From the NCBI GenBank assembly GCA_903918315.1, contig CAIXEA010000145.1, positions 1 to 50,497 of the forward strand: a stretch of DNA of 50,497 nucleotides, written 5' to 3'. This DNA is from an uncultured Acetobacteraceae bacterium. Lineage in GTDB: Bacteria; Pseudomonadota; Alphaproteobacteria; Acetobacterales; Acetobacteraceae. The stretch's first letter is position 1; the number at the start of each line of letters is the position of its first letter. Positions 7,744 through 17,273 of this stretch are shown here, in pieces. The position numbers and the translations under genes are program-made. The notes beneath the pieces are model-generated. The model was given only the letters and a program-made list of their open reading frames with translations. It was not told where the DNA came from and made no database searches.

Positions 7744-9201
7744 TCAGACAAGGGTATCGATGGCGGTGGCAATCAGGCGGTTCAGCGCGCCCAGATCCAT
7801 CCTGTGCTCGGTCTCGTTGGTGACGGTGACGGTCAGTCCGGCCCCACGCAGGATGAATACCCGGTTGTCGGATGCGCCCGCCGCCCATGCCGTATCGAGC
7901 GGGAGGTCGGGGAACAGGCGATCTGTGTTGGTGCGAAAGCAGGCAGCGTAGCTGGTACCGGTATGGGTCGCGGACAGCGCGTAATCAACCCAGCCTTCCG
8001 GCAGGATCCGCTCCCCGGCCCAGATGCCGTCGTTCAAATACAGGACGCCCAATTTGGCATAATCCCGCGCGGTTGCGTACCCGGCACCGGAGGCGATGAA
8101 ATTCCCCACGATATCCGCCGAGTGCTGATAGCTGCTCATACCCAGCCGATCGGCTAACAGGCTGTAGACGGTTTCGTGATAGGGCAGGCCGCGGCGTTCG
8201 ATCTGGTCGCGGATGACCGCGCCGAGCACATTCATGCCCGAATTGACGTAGCGGAACACGCTGCCTGGGATCGCGGCGACAACGGTGCGTTGCGCGGCTT
8301 CGAACGCATCGACACCATCCTGATAGACGGCGCTGTTTTCGAACCCCATGACGGTCTGGCCGTCCTCCAGCCGCACCGGGAAGCCGATGCCGGAGCGCAT
8401 GCGAACCAGGTGATCCAGCGTGATCAGCCGCTGGATGCCGCGCGGATCACTCCAAAGCGGGGCGGGGACGGGATCGTGGACCGAATGCAGCCAGCCCTCA
8501 TGGATCATGCGCCCGATCAGGGTGCAGGTGATGGCCTTGGTCATGGACCAGCTCGGGGTGGCGCGGCCTGGGGCGCCGAAGGCACTGTAGCGTTCCGCCA
8601 GAACCCGCTCCGATGTGGCGATCAGCACCCCATAGACGCCCGCGGAGCTGGTCATGAACGCATCGAGCGCCCGTGCCAAAGCCGCGGGGGGCGAATCGAT
8701 GTCACCGACGCTCTCCCCCATCGGCCAGGGCCAGGCCGGGGCAACCGTGCGGGGGATGGGCTTGGGATCGAAGCGCGGCGTGGCGTGCTCCCCCAGCAGA
8801 ATGCTGCCATAGCCGGCACGGGCCAGCGCGGCCCCCACGACGGGCGGGCCGAACGCCGGATCGTTCCACGCGACCACAACCCGCTGGTCACCGCCATCGG
8901 TATCGATGCTGATCTGCCCGTCCGCGATCGCGGCCGCCAGAGCGCCGGCAATGTCCGTGCTGTCGGACCGTCCATCCAGGCCCGCCGGCACCGCGGCCGC
9001 CCGCAATCGCAGATGCGCCCGCGCCGTCACGCGATCGAGACCGGAGACGAACATCATGTCCGACATCCGTTTGGCGGCAAAATTGACCGTGCGCTGCCGT
9101 AGAGCCCGTATCGAGGCATCGTAGACGAGCGGTTGGACCGGCCCGCTGCCGAATGGATGCGGGGTGGCGTCAAAAATGGGCTCCGCCGGCCGCTGGCTCA
9201 T
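7744..9201 (-). CDS. Serine hydrolase, class C beta-lactamase/esterase family
   Basis: 485 aa. The penicillin-binding/beta-lactamase fold is shown by S219-M-T-K222 (SxxK nucleophile and base) and Y318-V-N320 (YxN). The region before residue about 180 is an additional N-terminal domain I do not recognise. There is no signal peptide, so it is probably a cytoplasmic esterase, amidase or lactonase and not an antibiotic-resistance enzyme; the family includes 6-aminohexanoate-oligomer hydrolases and carboxylesterases. The start codon overlaps the upstream PhyH stop by 4 bases (ATGA), so the genes are co-transcribed and coupled. Its neighbours (dioxygenase upstream, aldolase downstream) suggest it cleaves an intermediate of one catabolic route. 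Confidence 0.85.
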   Translation of the reverse strand: MSQRPAEPIFDATPHPFGSGPVQPLVYDASIRALRQRTVNFAAKRMSDMMFVSGLDRVTARAHLRLRAAAVPAGLDGRSDSTDIAGALAAAIADGQISIDTDGGDQRVVVAWNDPAFGPPVVGAALARAGYGSILLGEHATPRFDPKPIPRTVAPAWPWPMGESVGDIDSPPAALARALDAFMTSSAGVYGVLIATSERVLAERYSAFGAPGRATPSWSMTKAITCTLIGRMIHEGWLHSVHDPVPAPLWSDPRGIQRLITLDHLVRMRSGIGFPVRLEDGQTVMGFENSAVYQDGVDAFEAAQRTVVAAIPGSVFRYVNSGMNVLGAVIRDQIERRGLPYHETVYSLLADRLGMSSYQHSADIVGNFIASGAGYATARDYAKLGVLYLNDGIWAGERILPEGWVDYALSATHTGTSYAACFRTNTDRLFPDLPLDTAWAAGASDNRVFILRGAGLTVTVTNETEHRMDLGALNRLIATAIDTLV

Positions 9202-10079
9202 TGCGCGGGCTCCAGGACCGGCGTCGCGAAAAAGCGGTTCTTCATGCCTTTCTGATTTTCGTAGAGCGATCCCTGCTTCAGCGCGGGCGGCAACGGCAGC
9301 CGCACCGGCGCGGGCGCCATGCGCGGCGCGCGCGTTTGGCCCGCCACCATCAAAGCATCAAACGCCTCAATCCCTGCGGGGAACCCGAGGATCGGCCAGG
9401 CATCGGCGGTGCGGAATTGAAACAGCAGCAGACGCCGATCTTTCTCGGACAGGTTGGGCGCGGATCCGTGGACGGCGCGGACATGATGCACGGTGATCGA
9501 GCCGGCTTTGCCCAACAGCGGGACGGCCTTGCTGTAATCGACATCGTGGTTCGCCGGATCCATCGCGCCGCAGAACCGCCCCTCCGCATGGTGGTCGTAG
9601 GTTGGCCCGCGGTGGCTGCCGGGGATGATCATCAGCGGCCCATTCTCCATCGCCATATCGTCGAACATGACACCGACGGCGGCGAGATCGTCGTTGGTAT
9701 GGGGATAGAAGGCCCAGTCCTGATGCCATTCGACCGGGGCGCCGAAACCGGCGCATTTCATGTTCAGCTTGGCGGTGTCGAAGCGGATATCGACCCCCCA
9801 GAGGTCCGTCAGCACCGCGATGATGCGCGGATGCCGGGTCAGCGCGGCGTAAGCGGGATCGTGCAGATGGGCCGCCTTGATGCGGCGCACACGCGGGATA
9901 TCGGCGCGGTGACTGTCTTCGAGGTCGTAGACCGCATCATGCGTGGTCAGGCCGCGGGCGCGGTCAACGAAGCCATCGGTCACCGATCGCAGATGGGCCA
10001 CTTCCTCCGGCGTCAGGATATCCGGCACGACAATGGCGCCAACTTCATTATATTCCTGGATTTGGGCCTTGGTGAGCAC
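9198..10079 (-). CDS. Phytanoyl-CoA dioxygenase (PhyH) family protein
   Basis: About 293 aa, an Fe(II)/2-oxoglutarate oxygenase of the PhyH family. The H-x-D part of the iron triad is in VEWHQDWAFYPH, and the distal His and 2-oxoglutarate Arg lie in the region VHHVRAVHGSAPN...RRLLL. The motif MENGPLMIIPGSHRG is typical of the family. I choose the GTG at 10079 as start: GCGGGAG lies 7 bases upstream and the family N-terminus LTKAQIQEYNEVGAIVVP follows at once, whereas the frame further upstream encodes unrelated residues. It is the first gene of a three-gene leftward operon and diverges from the SMP-30 gene across 123 bases. It probably hydroxylates the alpha carbon of a small acid; substrate not predictable. 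Confidence 0.88.
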   Translation of the reverse strand: MLTKAQIQEYNEVGAIVVPDILTPEEVAHLRSVTDGFVDRARGLTTHDAVYDLEDSHRADIPRVRRIKAAHLHDPAYAALTRHPRIIAVLTDLWGVDIRFDTAKLNMKCAGFGAPVEWHQDWAFYPHTNDDLAAVGVMFDDMAMENGPLMIIPGSHRGPTYDHHAEGRFCGAMDPANHDVDYSKAVPLLGKAGSITVHHVRAVHGSAPNLSEKDRRLLLFQFRTADAWPILGFPAGIEAFDALMVAGQTRAPRMAPAPVRLPLPPALKQGSLYENQKGMKNRFFATPVLEPAQ

Positions 10080-10202
10080 CGATTTTCTCCCGCTTTGTGC
10101 AAGCAGCCTATCATCGCGGCAGGGACCGGTCGAGGCGCACGCGTTGCCGCTGCCGCCCCACGCCGCTACCATCCCGGCTGATCGTCAGAAAGGACAACCA
10201 CC

Positions 10203-11144
<942 letters not shown>

Positions 11145-11176
11145 GACGCGACCCATAATAAACGAAGGAACGTCCC

Positions 11177-11944
11177 ATGTCCGGCATGCTCGAAGGTAAA
11201 TCCGCCCTCATCACCGGCGGCGGCGGCGGCATCGGCCGCGCCACCGCCCTCGCTTTCGCACGCGAAGGCGCGCGCCTGGCCATCGCTGACTACTCCGAAC
11301 AAGCGGCGGCCGAGACGGTGGCGCTCGTCAACGCCGCCGGCGGTCAGGCCATGAGCCTGAGCGGCGACGTGACCGACAGCTCCCATGTCCAGGCCATGGT
11401 CGCGGCGGTCGTGGCCGCTTATGGCCGCATCGATTGCGCCTACAACAACGCCGGCATCGCCGGTTATCAGGTCGGCGCCGCCGGCAAGCTGACCCATGAA
11501 TGGTCCGACGACGCCTTCGACCGCATGATCGGCGTCAATCTCAAAGGCGTGTGGCTCTGCATGAAGCACGAGCTGCCGCAGATGATCGCCCAGGGCGGCG
11601 GCACCATCGTCAACACCGGCTCCATCGCGGGGCTGGTTGGGCTTTACACCTCATCCGCCTACGTCGCGGCCAAGCACGGCGTGCTCGGCCTGACCAAGAC
11701 GGCCGCTTTGGAATACGCGGGCAACAATATCCGCGTGAACGCGGTCTGCCCGGGTTATATCGAGACCAAGATGACCGAGGACACGATGAAGCGCCGGGGC
11801 GCCGAGTTGATGGCAAAGGTGCCCGTCGGCCGCATGGGCAAACCCGAGGAAATCGCCGAAATGGTGCTGTGGCTCAGCAGCGACCGCGCCACCTATGTCA
11901 CCGGCGCCTGCTACAATGTCGATGGCGGCTATATGGCGATCTGA
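11177..11944 (+). CDS. SDR family NAD(P)-dependent dehydrogenase
   Basis: 255 aa, classical short-chain dehydrogenase/reductase length. The Rossmann motif is TGGGGGIG (about residues 14-21). An Asp in IADYSEQ at the end of the second strand suggests NAD preference. NNAG follows, then the active-site Ser in NTGSIAG, Y-V-A-A-K (Tyr and Lys of the catalytic tetrad), and the C-terminal VTGACYNVDGGY. GAAGGAA upstream supports the ATG. It is probably co-transcribed with the SMP-30 lactonase and, by context, oxidises a sugar or other hydroxyl compound. Its last 16 bases overlap the tail of the oppositely oriented polysaccharide deacetylase gene. Confidence 0.92.
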   Translation: MSGMLEGKSALITGGGGGIGRATALAFAREGARLAIADYSEQAAAETVALVNAAGGQAMSLSGDVTDSSHVQAMVAAVVAAYGRIDCAYNNAGIAGYQVGAAGKLTHEWSDDAFDRMIGVNLKGVWLCMKHELPQMIAQGGGTIVNTGSIAGLVGLYTSSAYVAAKHGVLGLTKTAALEYAGNNIRVNAVCPGYIETKMTEDTMKRRGAELMAKVPVGRMGKPEEIAEMVLWLSSDRATYVTGACYNVDGGYMAI

Positions 11945-12651
11945 TCCGGCAGTCGCACGAAGCGCATCCCCTGCGCCTTTAAGGCGGCCACCCCAGCGGC
12001 GATTCCCGCGCCGCTGGGGCGCAACGGCTGGTTGATATGGCCAATGATGACGTCCCGGTCCCGCGCCTGGCCAATGCGCGCGGCAACCGAACGGGCGGGC
12101 AGTGACGCACCCATATCGGCGTTCAGTGAAAAGCCCCCAATCCCAAAACCAAGCCGGCCGATCGGCGTGAGCGCATCAGGGCTGTAGAGCGCCGCGGCGC
12201 CGCGATACCAGTGGGGTGCAACACCCGATACCGCCGCCACGGCATGGGCGCCGCCCACGACCTCCGCCTCAATGGCAGCGATGGTTCCCGCGACCGGCAA
12301 GCCATAGACCGGCACCGCCCCCAGAACCGGGGGAAGATGCCGATCACCGTGGTTTTGCAGGCTGAAAAGGTCGTGGTGATTTTGGAGAAAGGATACCGCC
12401 TCCGGATTCCGGTGAATCCAGATGTTGGTCAAAAACAACGTCGTAGGAATGGCCAAATCGACCAGCGCACGAGCGAGGCGCAGATCGAATGCCCCCGGAC
12501 AGGCATCCAGGGTCAAGGCCACGGTGGGATGATCATCCGCCGGAAGCCGCAGGACCGGCGTGACCAGCGCCGATGGCATCGCATGGGACGGGGCCCCCGC
12601 GCACACAGACACCGCGGCGCCCATAAAAACCCGCCGTGATATCACAGGCAT
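11929..12651 (-). CDS. Polysaccharide deacetylase (NodB-like), exported
   Basis: About 240 aa. Starting at 12651 (AGAGG about 8 bases upstream), the N-terminus MPVISRRVFMGAAVS is a twin-arginine signal (SRRxFM) with cleavage likely near PSHA. The NodB homology region begins VALTLDACPGAFD, with the motif-1 Asp for catalysis and metal, and the metal-binding His pair is in QNHGDRHLPP. A later RDVIIGHINQP supplies the final His region. Such enzymes deacetylate N- or O-acetyl groups on polysaccharides or peptidoglycan in the periplasm. It converges tail to tail with the SDR gene and diverges from the CtrA-like regulator gene. The substrate cannot be told from the sequence. Confidence 0.82.
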   Translation of the reverse strand: MPVISRRVFMGAAVSVCAGAPSHAMPSALVTPVLRLPADDHPTVALTLDACPGAFDLRLARALVDLAIPTTLFLTNIWIHRNPEAVSFLQNHHDLFSLQNHGDRHLPPVLGAVPVYGLPVAGTIAAIEAEVVGGAHAVAAVSGVAPHWYRGAAALYSPDALTPIGRLGFGIGGFSLNADMGASLPARSVAARIGQARDRDVIIGHINQPLRPSGAGIAAGVAALKAQGMRFVRLPDQIAI

Positions 12652-12874
12652 AACCCGACCTCTGCTCGACCGCGCAGCGCTACTGGTTTTGGCGCGGGCT
12701 GGCAATCGATGCCACCGGCGCGCCGGCATGGTCACAATAACTTCTGCGTGAATTGGTGATAGCGTGGTGCCCTACGACCCAAAGTTGCCGTTACGTTCAC
12801 ACCAACAGGGATTTACACGACCGACGGTTGCGTGAAATGATAGGACATACCCGGAAAGAGCAGGAGTCCACGCG

Positions 12875-13594
12875 ATGCTGATCTTGATGATCGGATCGGA
12901 ACCGACTGGCTATGGGGACGGCATGTCCGCCGCCCTGCGCCAGCGCGGCATCAGGAACGAACATGCTGCGTCCGGCGCGCACGCCCTCGAAATGGCCCGG
13001 ACCACCGCCTATGACCTGCTGATGACCGACATGCTGCTCCCCGATATGCTCGGAGACGACATCGCCGGGACGGCGCGGCGCATGGGGGTCAACACGCCCG
13101 TAATGATCGTCGCGACTGGCGCGACCCCGGGCATGCGGGCCCGCGCACTCGATATGGGTGCCGATGATTTCGTGCTGGTGCCCTGCGACTACGACGAAAT
13201 CGCTGCCCGGATCCGAGCCATCGTCCGCCGCCGCCAGGGGCATTCGCATTCCGCATTGTCGGTGGGTTGCGTTCAACTCAACCTGGAAAAGCGCGAGCTG
13301 CGCGTGCGCGGCGTCAAAGTATCCGTGTCCCGGCGCGAATTTTCGGTGCTGGAGCTCCTGTTTCTCAAACAGGGTACCATCCTCGATAAGGCCGCCATCG
13401 TCAGTTACATCTATCGCGGGATCGATGAACCCGACATCAAGTCCATCGACGTCGTCATGTGCCGGCTGCGCAAAAAACTGAACAACGCCGGCGTTGGCTC
13501 CCTGATCAGCACCGTCTGGGGCTGCGGCTACACCCTGCAGGACACCCAGGACGAAGCGCTACCGTCTGGTGCCCCCATCCAACTTGTGGCATGA
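12875..13594 (+). CDS. CtrA-like OmpR-family response regulator with altered receiver
   Basis: 239 aa: receiver domain (1-115) plus winged-helix DNA-binding domain (about 125-225). The C-terminal domain closely follows the CtrA pattern, with RRQGHSHSALSVG at the linker, DEPDIKSIDVVMCRLRKKL in the recognition-helix region, and TVWGCGYTLQD. In the receiver, the acceptor Asp52 is present in LLMTDMLLPDM. However, the acidic pocket that reads E-D-D in CtrA is G7-S8-E9, and the conserved Lys before Pro is Val102 (VLVPCDYDE). It is therefore probably a CtrA paralogue with weak or no phosphorylation, not the essential cell-cycle CtrA. GGAG 8 bases upstream fixes the start. The neighbours are wall and glycan enzymes. 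Confidence 0.85.
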   Translation: MLILMIGSEPTGYGDGMSAALRQRGIRNEHAASGAHALEMARTTAYDLLMTDMLLPDMLGDDIAGTARRMGVNTPVMIVATGATPGMRARALDMGADDFVLVPCDYDEIAARIRAIVRRRQGHSHSALSVGCVQLNLEKRELRVRGVKVSVSRREFSVLELLFLKQGTILDKAAIVSYIYRGIDEPDIKSIDVVMCRLRKKLNNAGVGSLISTVWGCGYTLQDTQDEALPSGAPIQLVA

Positions 13595-13671
13595 TGCCAG
13601 ATCAATAAGTGTGATTCAGGTCATCCAACGCCCCGGCCCGGAACCATCACGCTTAAACGAAGTGGGACCGG

Positions 13672-14388
13672 ATGCGCGCCTGCGTCATATTCCTGGTAGC
13701 GGCGTTATGGGCGGGGGGACATCCAACGGCCCAGGCTGCCCTGTGCGAGGATGCCGGTGCGGACGCCGAAAAAGCCCATGCCATCCCCGCTGGCCTGTTG
13801 AATGCGATCGGTAAGGTCGAAAGCGGCCGCTATGACCCCGCGGCCGGCCGCACCACACCCTGGCCCTGGACTATCGACGTCGCCGGCGATGGGCGATATT
13901 TTGAAACCGCGTCGGATGCCATTCAGGTGACCCGGTCATTGCGCGCCCAGGGCACCCGCAATATCGACGTCGGCTGCTTCCAGGTGAGCCTGCTGCACCA
14001 CCCCAACGCCTTCAAGGATCTGGACGCGGCCTTCGACCCCGCCACCAACGCCGACTACGCCGCCACGTTCCTCGTGGCGCTCAAGGAACGGACGGGGTCC
14101 TGGGAAAATGCCGTGGCCGCCTATCATTCGGCTGATCCGGCGAAGGGCGAGCCTTACCGGCGCCTGGTCTTCGCCGCCTGGAACGGCACGACGCCGTCGC
14201 CGGCGGATACCATCGCCGTGTCGCAGCCCAAAATCATGGCCTTCGGCATTCGCCTATGGACGCCGGGACCGCGCGGCAGCGCGCCGTCAATGGTGGCCAT
14301 GGTTCCGCCGCCGACGGAGAAAAACGTCCTGGCCGAGGCCCCGTCACCGCCGACATGGAAGCTGCCCAAAGTCACCTACCAGCGATAA
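13672..14388 (+). CDS. Lytic transglycosylase (SLT family), exported
   Basis: 238 aa. A Sec signal peptide (MRACVIFLVAALWAGG, cleavage near TAQA) is followed by a lysozyme-like domain with the catalytic Glu50 in LLNAIGKVESGRYD. The next family motifs are NIDVGCFQVSLLHHP and the AAYHSAD region. These enzymes cut peptidoglycan to 1,6-anhydro-muropeptides and make room for flagella, secretion systems or growth. The C-terminal about 70 residues are proline-rich and look like a disordered tail. It lies 77 bases after the CtrA-like regulator in the same direction and may share its transcript. Its stop is 3 bases from the stop of the convergent flavoprotein gene. Confidence 0.87.
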   Translation: MRACVIFLVAALWAGGHPTAQAALCEDAGADAEKAHAIPAGLLNAIGKVESGRYDPAAGRTTPWPWTIDVAGDGRYFETASDAIQVTRSLRAQGTRNIDVGCFQVSLLHHPNAFKDLDAAFDPATNADYAATFLVALKERTGSWENAVAAYHSADPAKGEPYRRLVFAAWNGTTPSPADTIAVSQPKIMAFGIRLWTPGPRGSAPSMVAMVPPPTEKNVLAEAPSPPTWKLPKVTYQR

Positions 14389-14391
14389 TGC

Positions 14392-15756
14392 TCAGCGGGC
14401 AGCCGATCGGCCGGCGACGCGTCCGAAGATCAGCGCCTTGCCGAGGCCGGAGCCCGTCATATAGGCCGCGCCGTGCAGGCCGGACACGATTTCCCCGGCC
14501 GCCCAAAGACCCTCGATCGGCTCCTTGAACACGTCCAGCACCTGCATCGCCGGGTTCACCGTCAGGCCGCAATAGGTCCCGTATAACGCCGCCGTCGAGG
14601 CATGCGCGAAGAACGGCGCGGTGTCGATGGGCCGCAGCGCACCATGATTGTGCACCAGATGCCGGCGCCCGAACTCCGGATCGCTGCCCGCCGCGACATA
14701 GCCATTATAACGGGTGACGGTCTCATTCAGAGTGGCCGGGTCCAGGCCGGTCTTCTCCGCAAGCTCATCGAGCGTCGCGGCCTCAATCAGCATGCCGTCG
14801 CGATGGCGATGGCGGACATCGAAGATCGCCACATCCTCCTCATGCGCGTCATAGATCGGCTGGTCGAAAATCTGCCAGGTGTGATCGCCCGGCTGCGCCA
14901 GGGAGGCCGTGCCGAGCAGCTTGTAGGACAGGGATTCATCCACGAACCGCCGGGCTTGCAGGTTGACCGCGATCGCCCCCTTGTAGACGGCCAACAGGCT
15001 GTGCCGGTTCGAATGATTGGTCGGATGCTTGCCAAAAGTGCCCTGGATATAAGCGACATCGCCGATGCCAGCGCCGAGCTGCCAGGCCATCAGAAAGCCG
15101 TCGCCGGTATTGCCTTCGCCGCCGGTTACCCAGGATTTGGCCTGTTGCGGGGCGAATGTGCGCACCAACTCAGCGTTGCGGGTGAAACCGCCGGCGGTGA
15201 GGATCACGCCCTTGTTGACGCCGATTTCGAATTCCTGCCCGTCCTGGGCGACGCGGATCGCGGTGACTCGCCCATCCGTCCGGATCAGCCGCAGCGCCTG
15301 CGCTTTGGTGGCGATGATGATATTCGCGTGCGCCCGGGCGTGGCGAAACAGCGTCTGGATCATCGCGTCGGGGTCGATGACATGGCAGCGCGGCACCGAC
15401 TGCCCCGATGACGCATCCGGGCGCGGGCCAAACGGCACACCCTGGGCGAGCATCCAGTGATAGGTGTCGAGCTGATTGTTGACGTAGGTGCGGACCAGTT
15501 TGGGATCGTTGGCGCCCTGCCCGACCTCCATCAGGTCGCGATACAGCAGGTCATTGGAATCCGCGATGCCAGCGCGGTGCTGGATGTCGGTGCCGGCAAA
15601 GGCCAGCAGCCCGCCGCAGATGCGGGAGGAGCCGCCGGGTTCGGCGGTTTTCTCCAGCAGCATGACCGTGGCGCCCTTATCGGCCGCGGTCAGAGCGGCG
15701 GCGAGGCCGGCGGCACCGGCTCCAACGATGACGAGGTCTGTATGGAGGTCTGGCAT
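14392..15756 (-). CDS. FAD-dependent oxidoreductase, fumarate reductase/TcuA-like
   Basis: 454 aa, FAD_binding_2 type. The N-terminal dinucleotide motif is DLVIVGAGAAGLAAALTA, followed by LLEKTAEPGGSSRICGG. The C-terminal FAD motif is GLWAAGEIVSGLHGAAYMTG. The family includes soluble fumarate reductases, tricarballylate dehydrogenase and 3-ketosteroid dehydrogenases, all acting on a C-C bond next to a carbonyl or carboxylate. There is no export signal and no heme motif. It is the last gene of a seven-gene leftward unit, 1 base after the racemase-like gene, behind a complete ABC importer. I infer that it oxidises or reduces the imported compound or its product; the exact substrate is unknown. 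Confidence 0.85.
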   Translation of the reverse strand: MPDLHTDLVIVGAGAAGLAAALTAADKGATVMLLEKTAEPGGSSRICGGLLAFAGTDIQHRAGIADSNDLLYRDLMEVGQGANDPKLVRTYVNNQLDTYHWMLAQGVPFGPRPDASSGQSVPRCHVIDPDAMIQTLFRHARAHANIIIATKAQALRLIRTDGRVTAIRVAQDGQEFEIGVNKGVILTAGGFTRNAELVRTFAPQQAKSWVTGGEGNTGDGFLMAWQLGAGIGDVAYIQGTFGKHPTNHSNRHSLLAVYKGAIAVNLQARRFVDESLSYKLLGTASLAQPGDHTWQIFDQPIYDAHEEDVAIFDVRHRHRDGMLIEAATLDELAEKTGLDPATLNETVTRYNGYVAAGSDPEFGRRHLVHNHGALRPIDTAPFFAHASTAALYGTYCGLTVNPAMQVLDVFKEPIEGLWAAGEIVSGLHGAAYMTGSGLGKALIFGRVAGRSAAR

Positions 15757-15757
15757 G

Positions 15758-16570
15758 TCAAAACTTTACCCGGTCAACCCCATAGAACGCGCCAACCTGA
15801 TCGACGCGTTCCTGGCTGGAGATGGAATTGAAGAACCCGTGGCGGCTGTGTTTGATCCCCGTGGCGCGCTGCAGATCGACCATCATCTCCGCCATCTTCA
15901 ACGTGCTGCCGAGCCCATCAATGATCGGCACATCGTCCACACGGGTAATGCCATTGCGTGCCATCAGCAGGTTCAGCGGCACTTCACCCGGGATGATGAC
16001 ATCGGCACCGGTTTCTTTGATTACGCGACGGGCGGCCTCCTGGAACTGCTCGATGGCTTTGTCCGGATTGGTATAGGCCTCCAGCACCCCACCGAATTGC
16101 AGGCCGGAGGCAACCACGCCGGCGCAGCGGTCCGACAAGCCGTAATGGCGGATCTGTTCCTGATACAGCGGGATCATGCGGTCGATGAACAGCATGATGG
16201 CGAAGCGCTGGCCGAACATGGTGGCGAGGTGGCAGCACGTCTCCCCCATGCCGATCACGGGAATGTCGATCAGGGACCGCGCCTCCCGTAGCATCGGGTT
16301 GGGGAGGGTGCACATGGCATAGGCGTCAAAGCCCTGCGCTTCCGCCGCGCGGCCGGCGTTGATCCATTGATGGCCGTGCACCCAATAGGTGTAGGCATAG
16401 CCGATATCGTTGCCGGGGTAGTTGGTGGGATACGTGCCGGGCGCCTGGCCATGCAGCACCACCTCGGTATCCGGGCGCAGAACCTTTTTGGCATGCGCGG
16501 CGATCGCCTCTGGATAACCCGGCAGGTCTTCGAGGACGGTGAAACTCTGGTGCCAGATGCGCATCGCCAT
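15758..16570 (-). CDS. Asp/Glu/hydantoin racemase superfamily protein, one-cysteine variant
   Basis: 270 aa from the ATG at 16570, preceded by AGGAAGGA at 7 bases; a longer in-frame start would overlap the upstream livF gene. The fold is recognisable from FDAYAMCTLPNPMLREARS (first-half Cys87) and IPVIGMGETCCHLATMFG. The second-half motif, normally V-I-L-G-C-T/A, reads VIIPGEVP, so the second catalytic Cys is replaced by Glu196. Two-Cys members racemise amino acids or hydantoins or isomerise maleate; one-Cys members (arylmalonate decarboxylase type) do other chemistry. It is transcribed with an importer and a fumarate-reductase-like flavoprotein, so the ligand is probably a small carboxylic acid. 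True racemase activity looks unlikely. Confidence 0.75.
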   Translation of the reverse strand: MAMRIWHQSFTVLEDLPGYPEAIAAHAKKVLRPDTEVVLHGQAPGTYPTNYPGNDIGYAYTYWVHGHQWINAGRAAEAQGFDAYAMCTLPNPMLREARSLIDIPVIGMGETCCHLATMFGQRFAIMLFIDRMIPLYQEQIRHYGLSDRCAGVVASGLQFGGVLEAYTNPDKAIEQFQEAARRVIKETGADVIIPGEVPLNLLMARNGITRVDDVPIIDGLGSTLKMAEMMVDLQRATGIKHSRHGFFNSISSQERVDQVGAFYGVDRVKF

Positions 16571-16583
16571 ATCCAAATCCTTC

Positions 16584-17267
16584 CTAAAACCAGCCCCAGA
16601 GGTCTTCTTTCCGCTCGAGCTCTTTGCTGGCCCCATCGAACACCACGCGGCCGGCTTTGACCACGATGGCGCGGTTGACGATCGCCAAGGTCGCCGGAAT
16701 GTTCTGCTCGACGATCACCACCGTGGTGCCCGTCTCCTTGTTCACCTTCGTCAGACTCGCCATGACATCCCTTACGATGATCGGCGCCAGTCCGGTGGAC
16801 GGCTCATCCAGCAGCAGGATGCTCGGCTTGGTCATCAGCGCCATGCCCAGCGCCAGAATCTGCTGCTGCCCGCCACTGAGCGAGCCGGCCGCCTGATTGC
16901 CGCGCTCCAGCAGGATGGGGAACAAAGCGTAGATGTCCTCGACCCGGGATTCCGGGTGATGCAGGCCGGAGATCGTGAGGTTCTGGCGCACCGACAATTC
17001 GCGGAACACATTGTGCCCTTGCGGCACAAAGCCGATGCCGCGCCGGGTGTTGCGGAACACCGCGCCGGGGACGATCGCCTCCCCCCGATACGATACCGCG
17101 CCGGTCATTTCCGACACATCGCCGACGGCGCAGCGCATCATCGTGGTCTTGCCGGCGCCGTTATGGCCGAAAATGGCCACCGCCTCCCCTTCCGCGACGC
17201 TGAATGACACATCTTTCAGCACCGGCACGCCGCCATAACCGGCCGAAACATTCGTGTAGGTGAGCAT
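16584..17267 (-). CDS. livF: Branched-chain amino acid-type ABC transporter, ATPase (LivF), system 1
   Basis: 227 aa, LivF type. Walker A is GHNGAGKTT (about residues 34-42), the Q-loop is in GIGFVPQGHNVF, the signature is LSGGQQQIL, Walker B is LLLDEPSTGLAP, and the switch His position reads VEQN as usual for LivF. It forms the ATPase dimer with LivG on the inner face of the membrane and drives uptake through LivH/LivM. It is the fifth gene from the operon start, 6 bases after livG and 13 bases before the racemase-like gene. The family imports hydrophobic amino acids, amides, urea or aromatic acids, so the name does not define the substrate. Confidence 0.92.
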   Translation of the reverse strand: MLTYTNVSAGYGGVPVLKDVSFSVAEGEAVAIFGHNGAGKTTMMRCAVGDVSEMTGAVSYRGEAIVPGAVFRNTRRGIGFVPQGHNVFRELSVRQNLTISGLHHPESRVEDIYALFPILLERGNQAAGSLSGGQQQILALGMALMTKPSILLLDEPSTGLAPIIVRDVMASLTKVNKETGTTVVIVEQNIPATLAIVNRAIVVKAGRVVFDGASKELERKEDLWGWF

Positions 17268-17273
17268 GACCGG

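Noticed and set aside
9153-10181. 342-codon open frame on the plus strand opposite the PhyH gene
   Set aside because: The minus-strand frame has the HQD iron motif and family signatures, while the plus-strand product is low-complexity and unlike any family.
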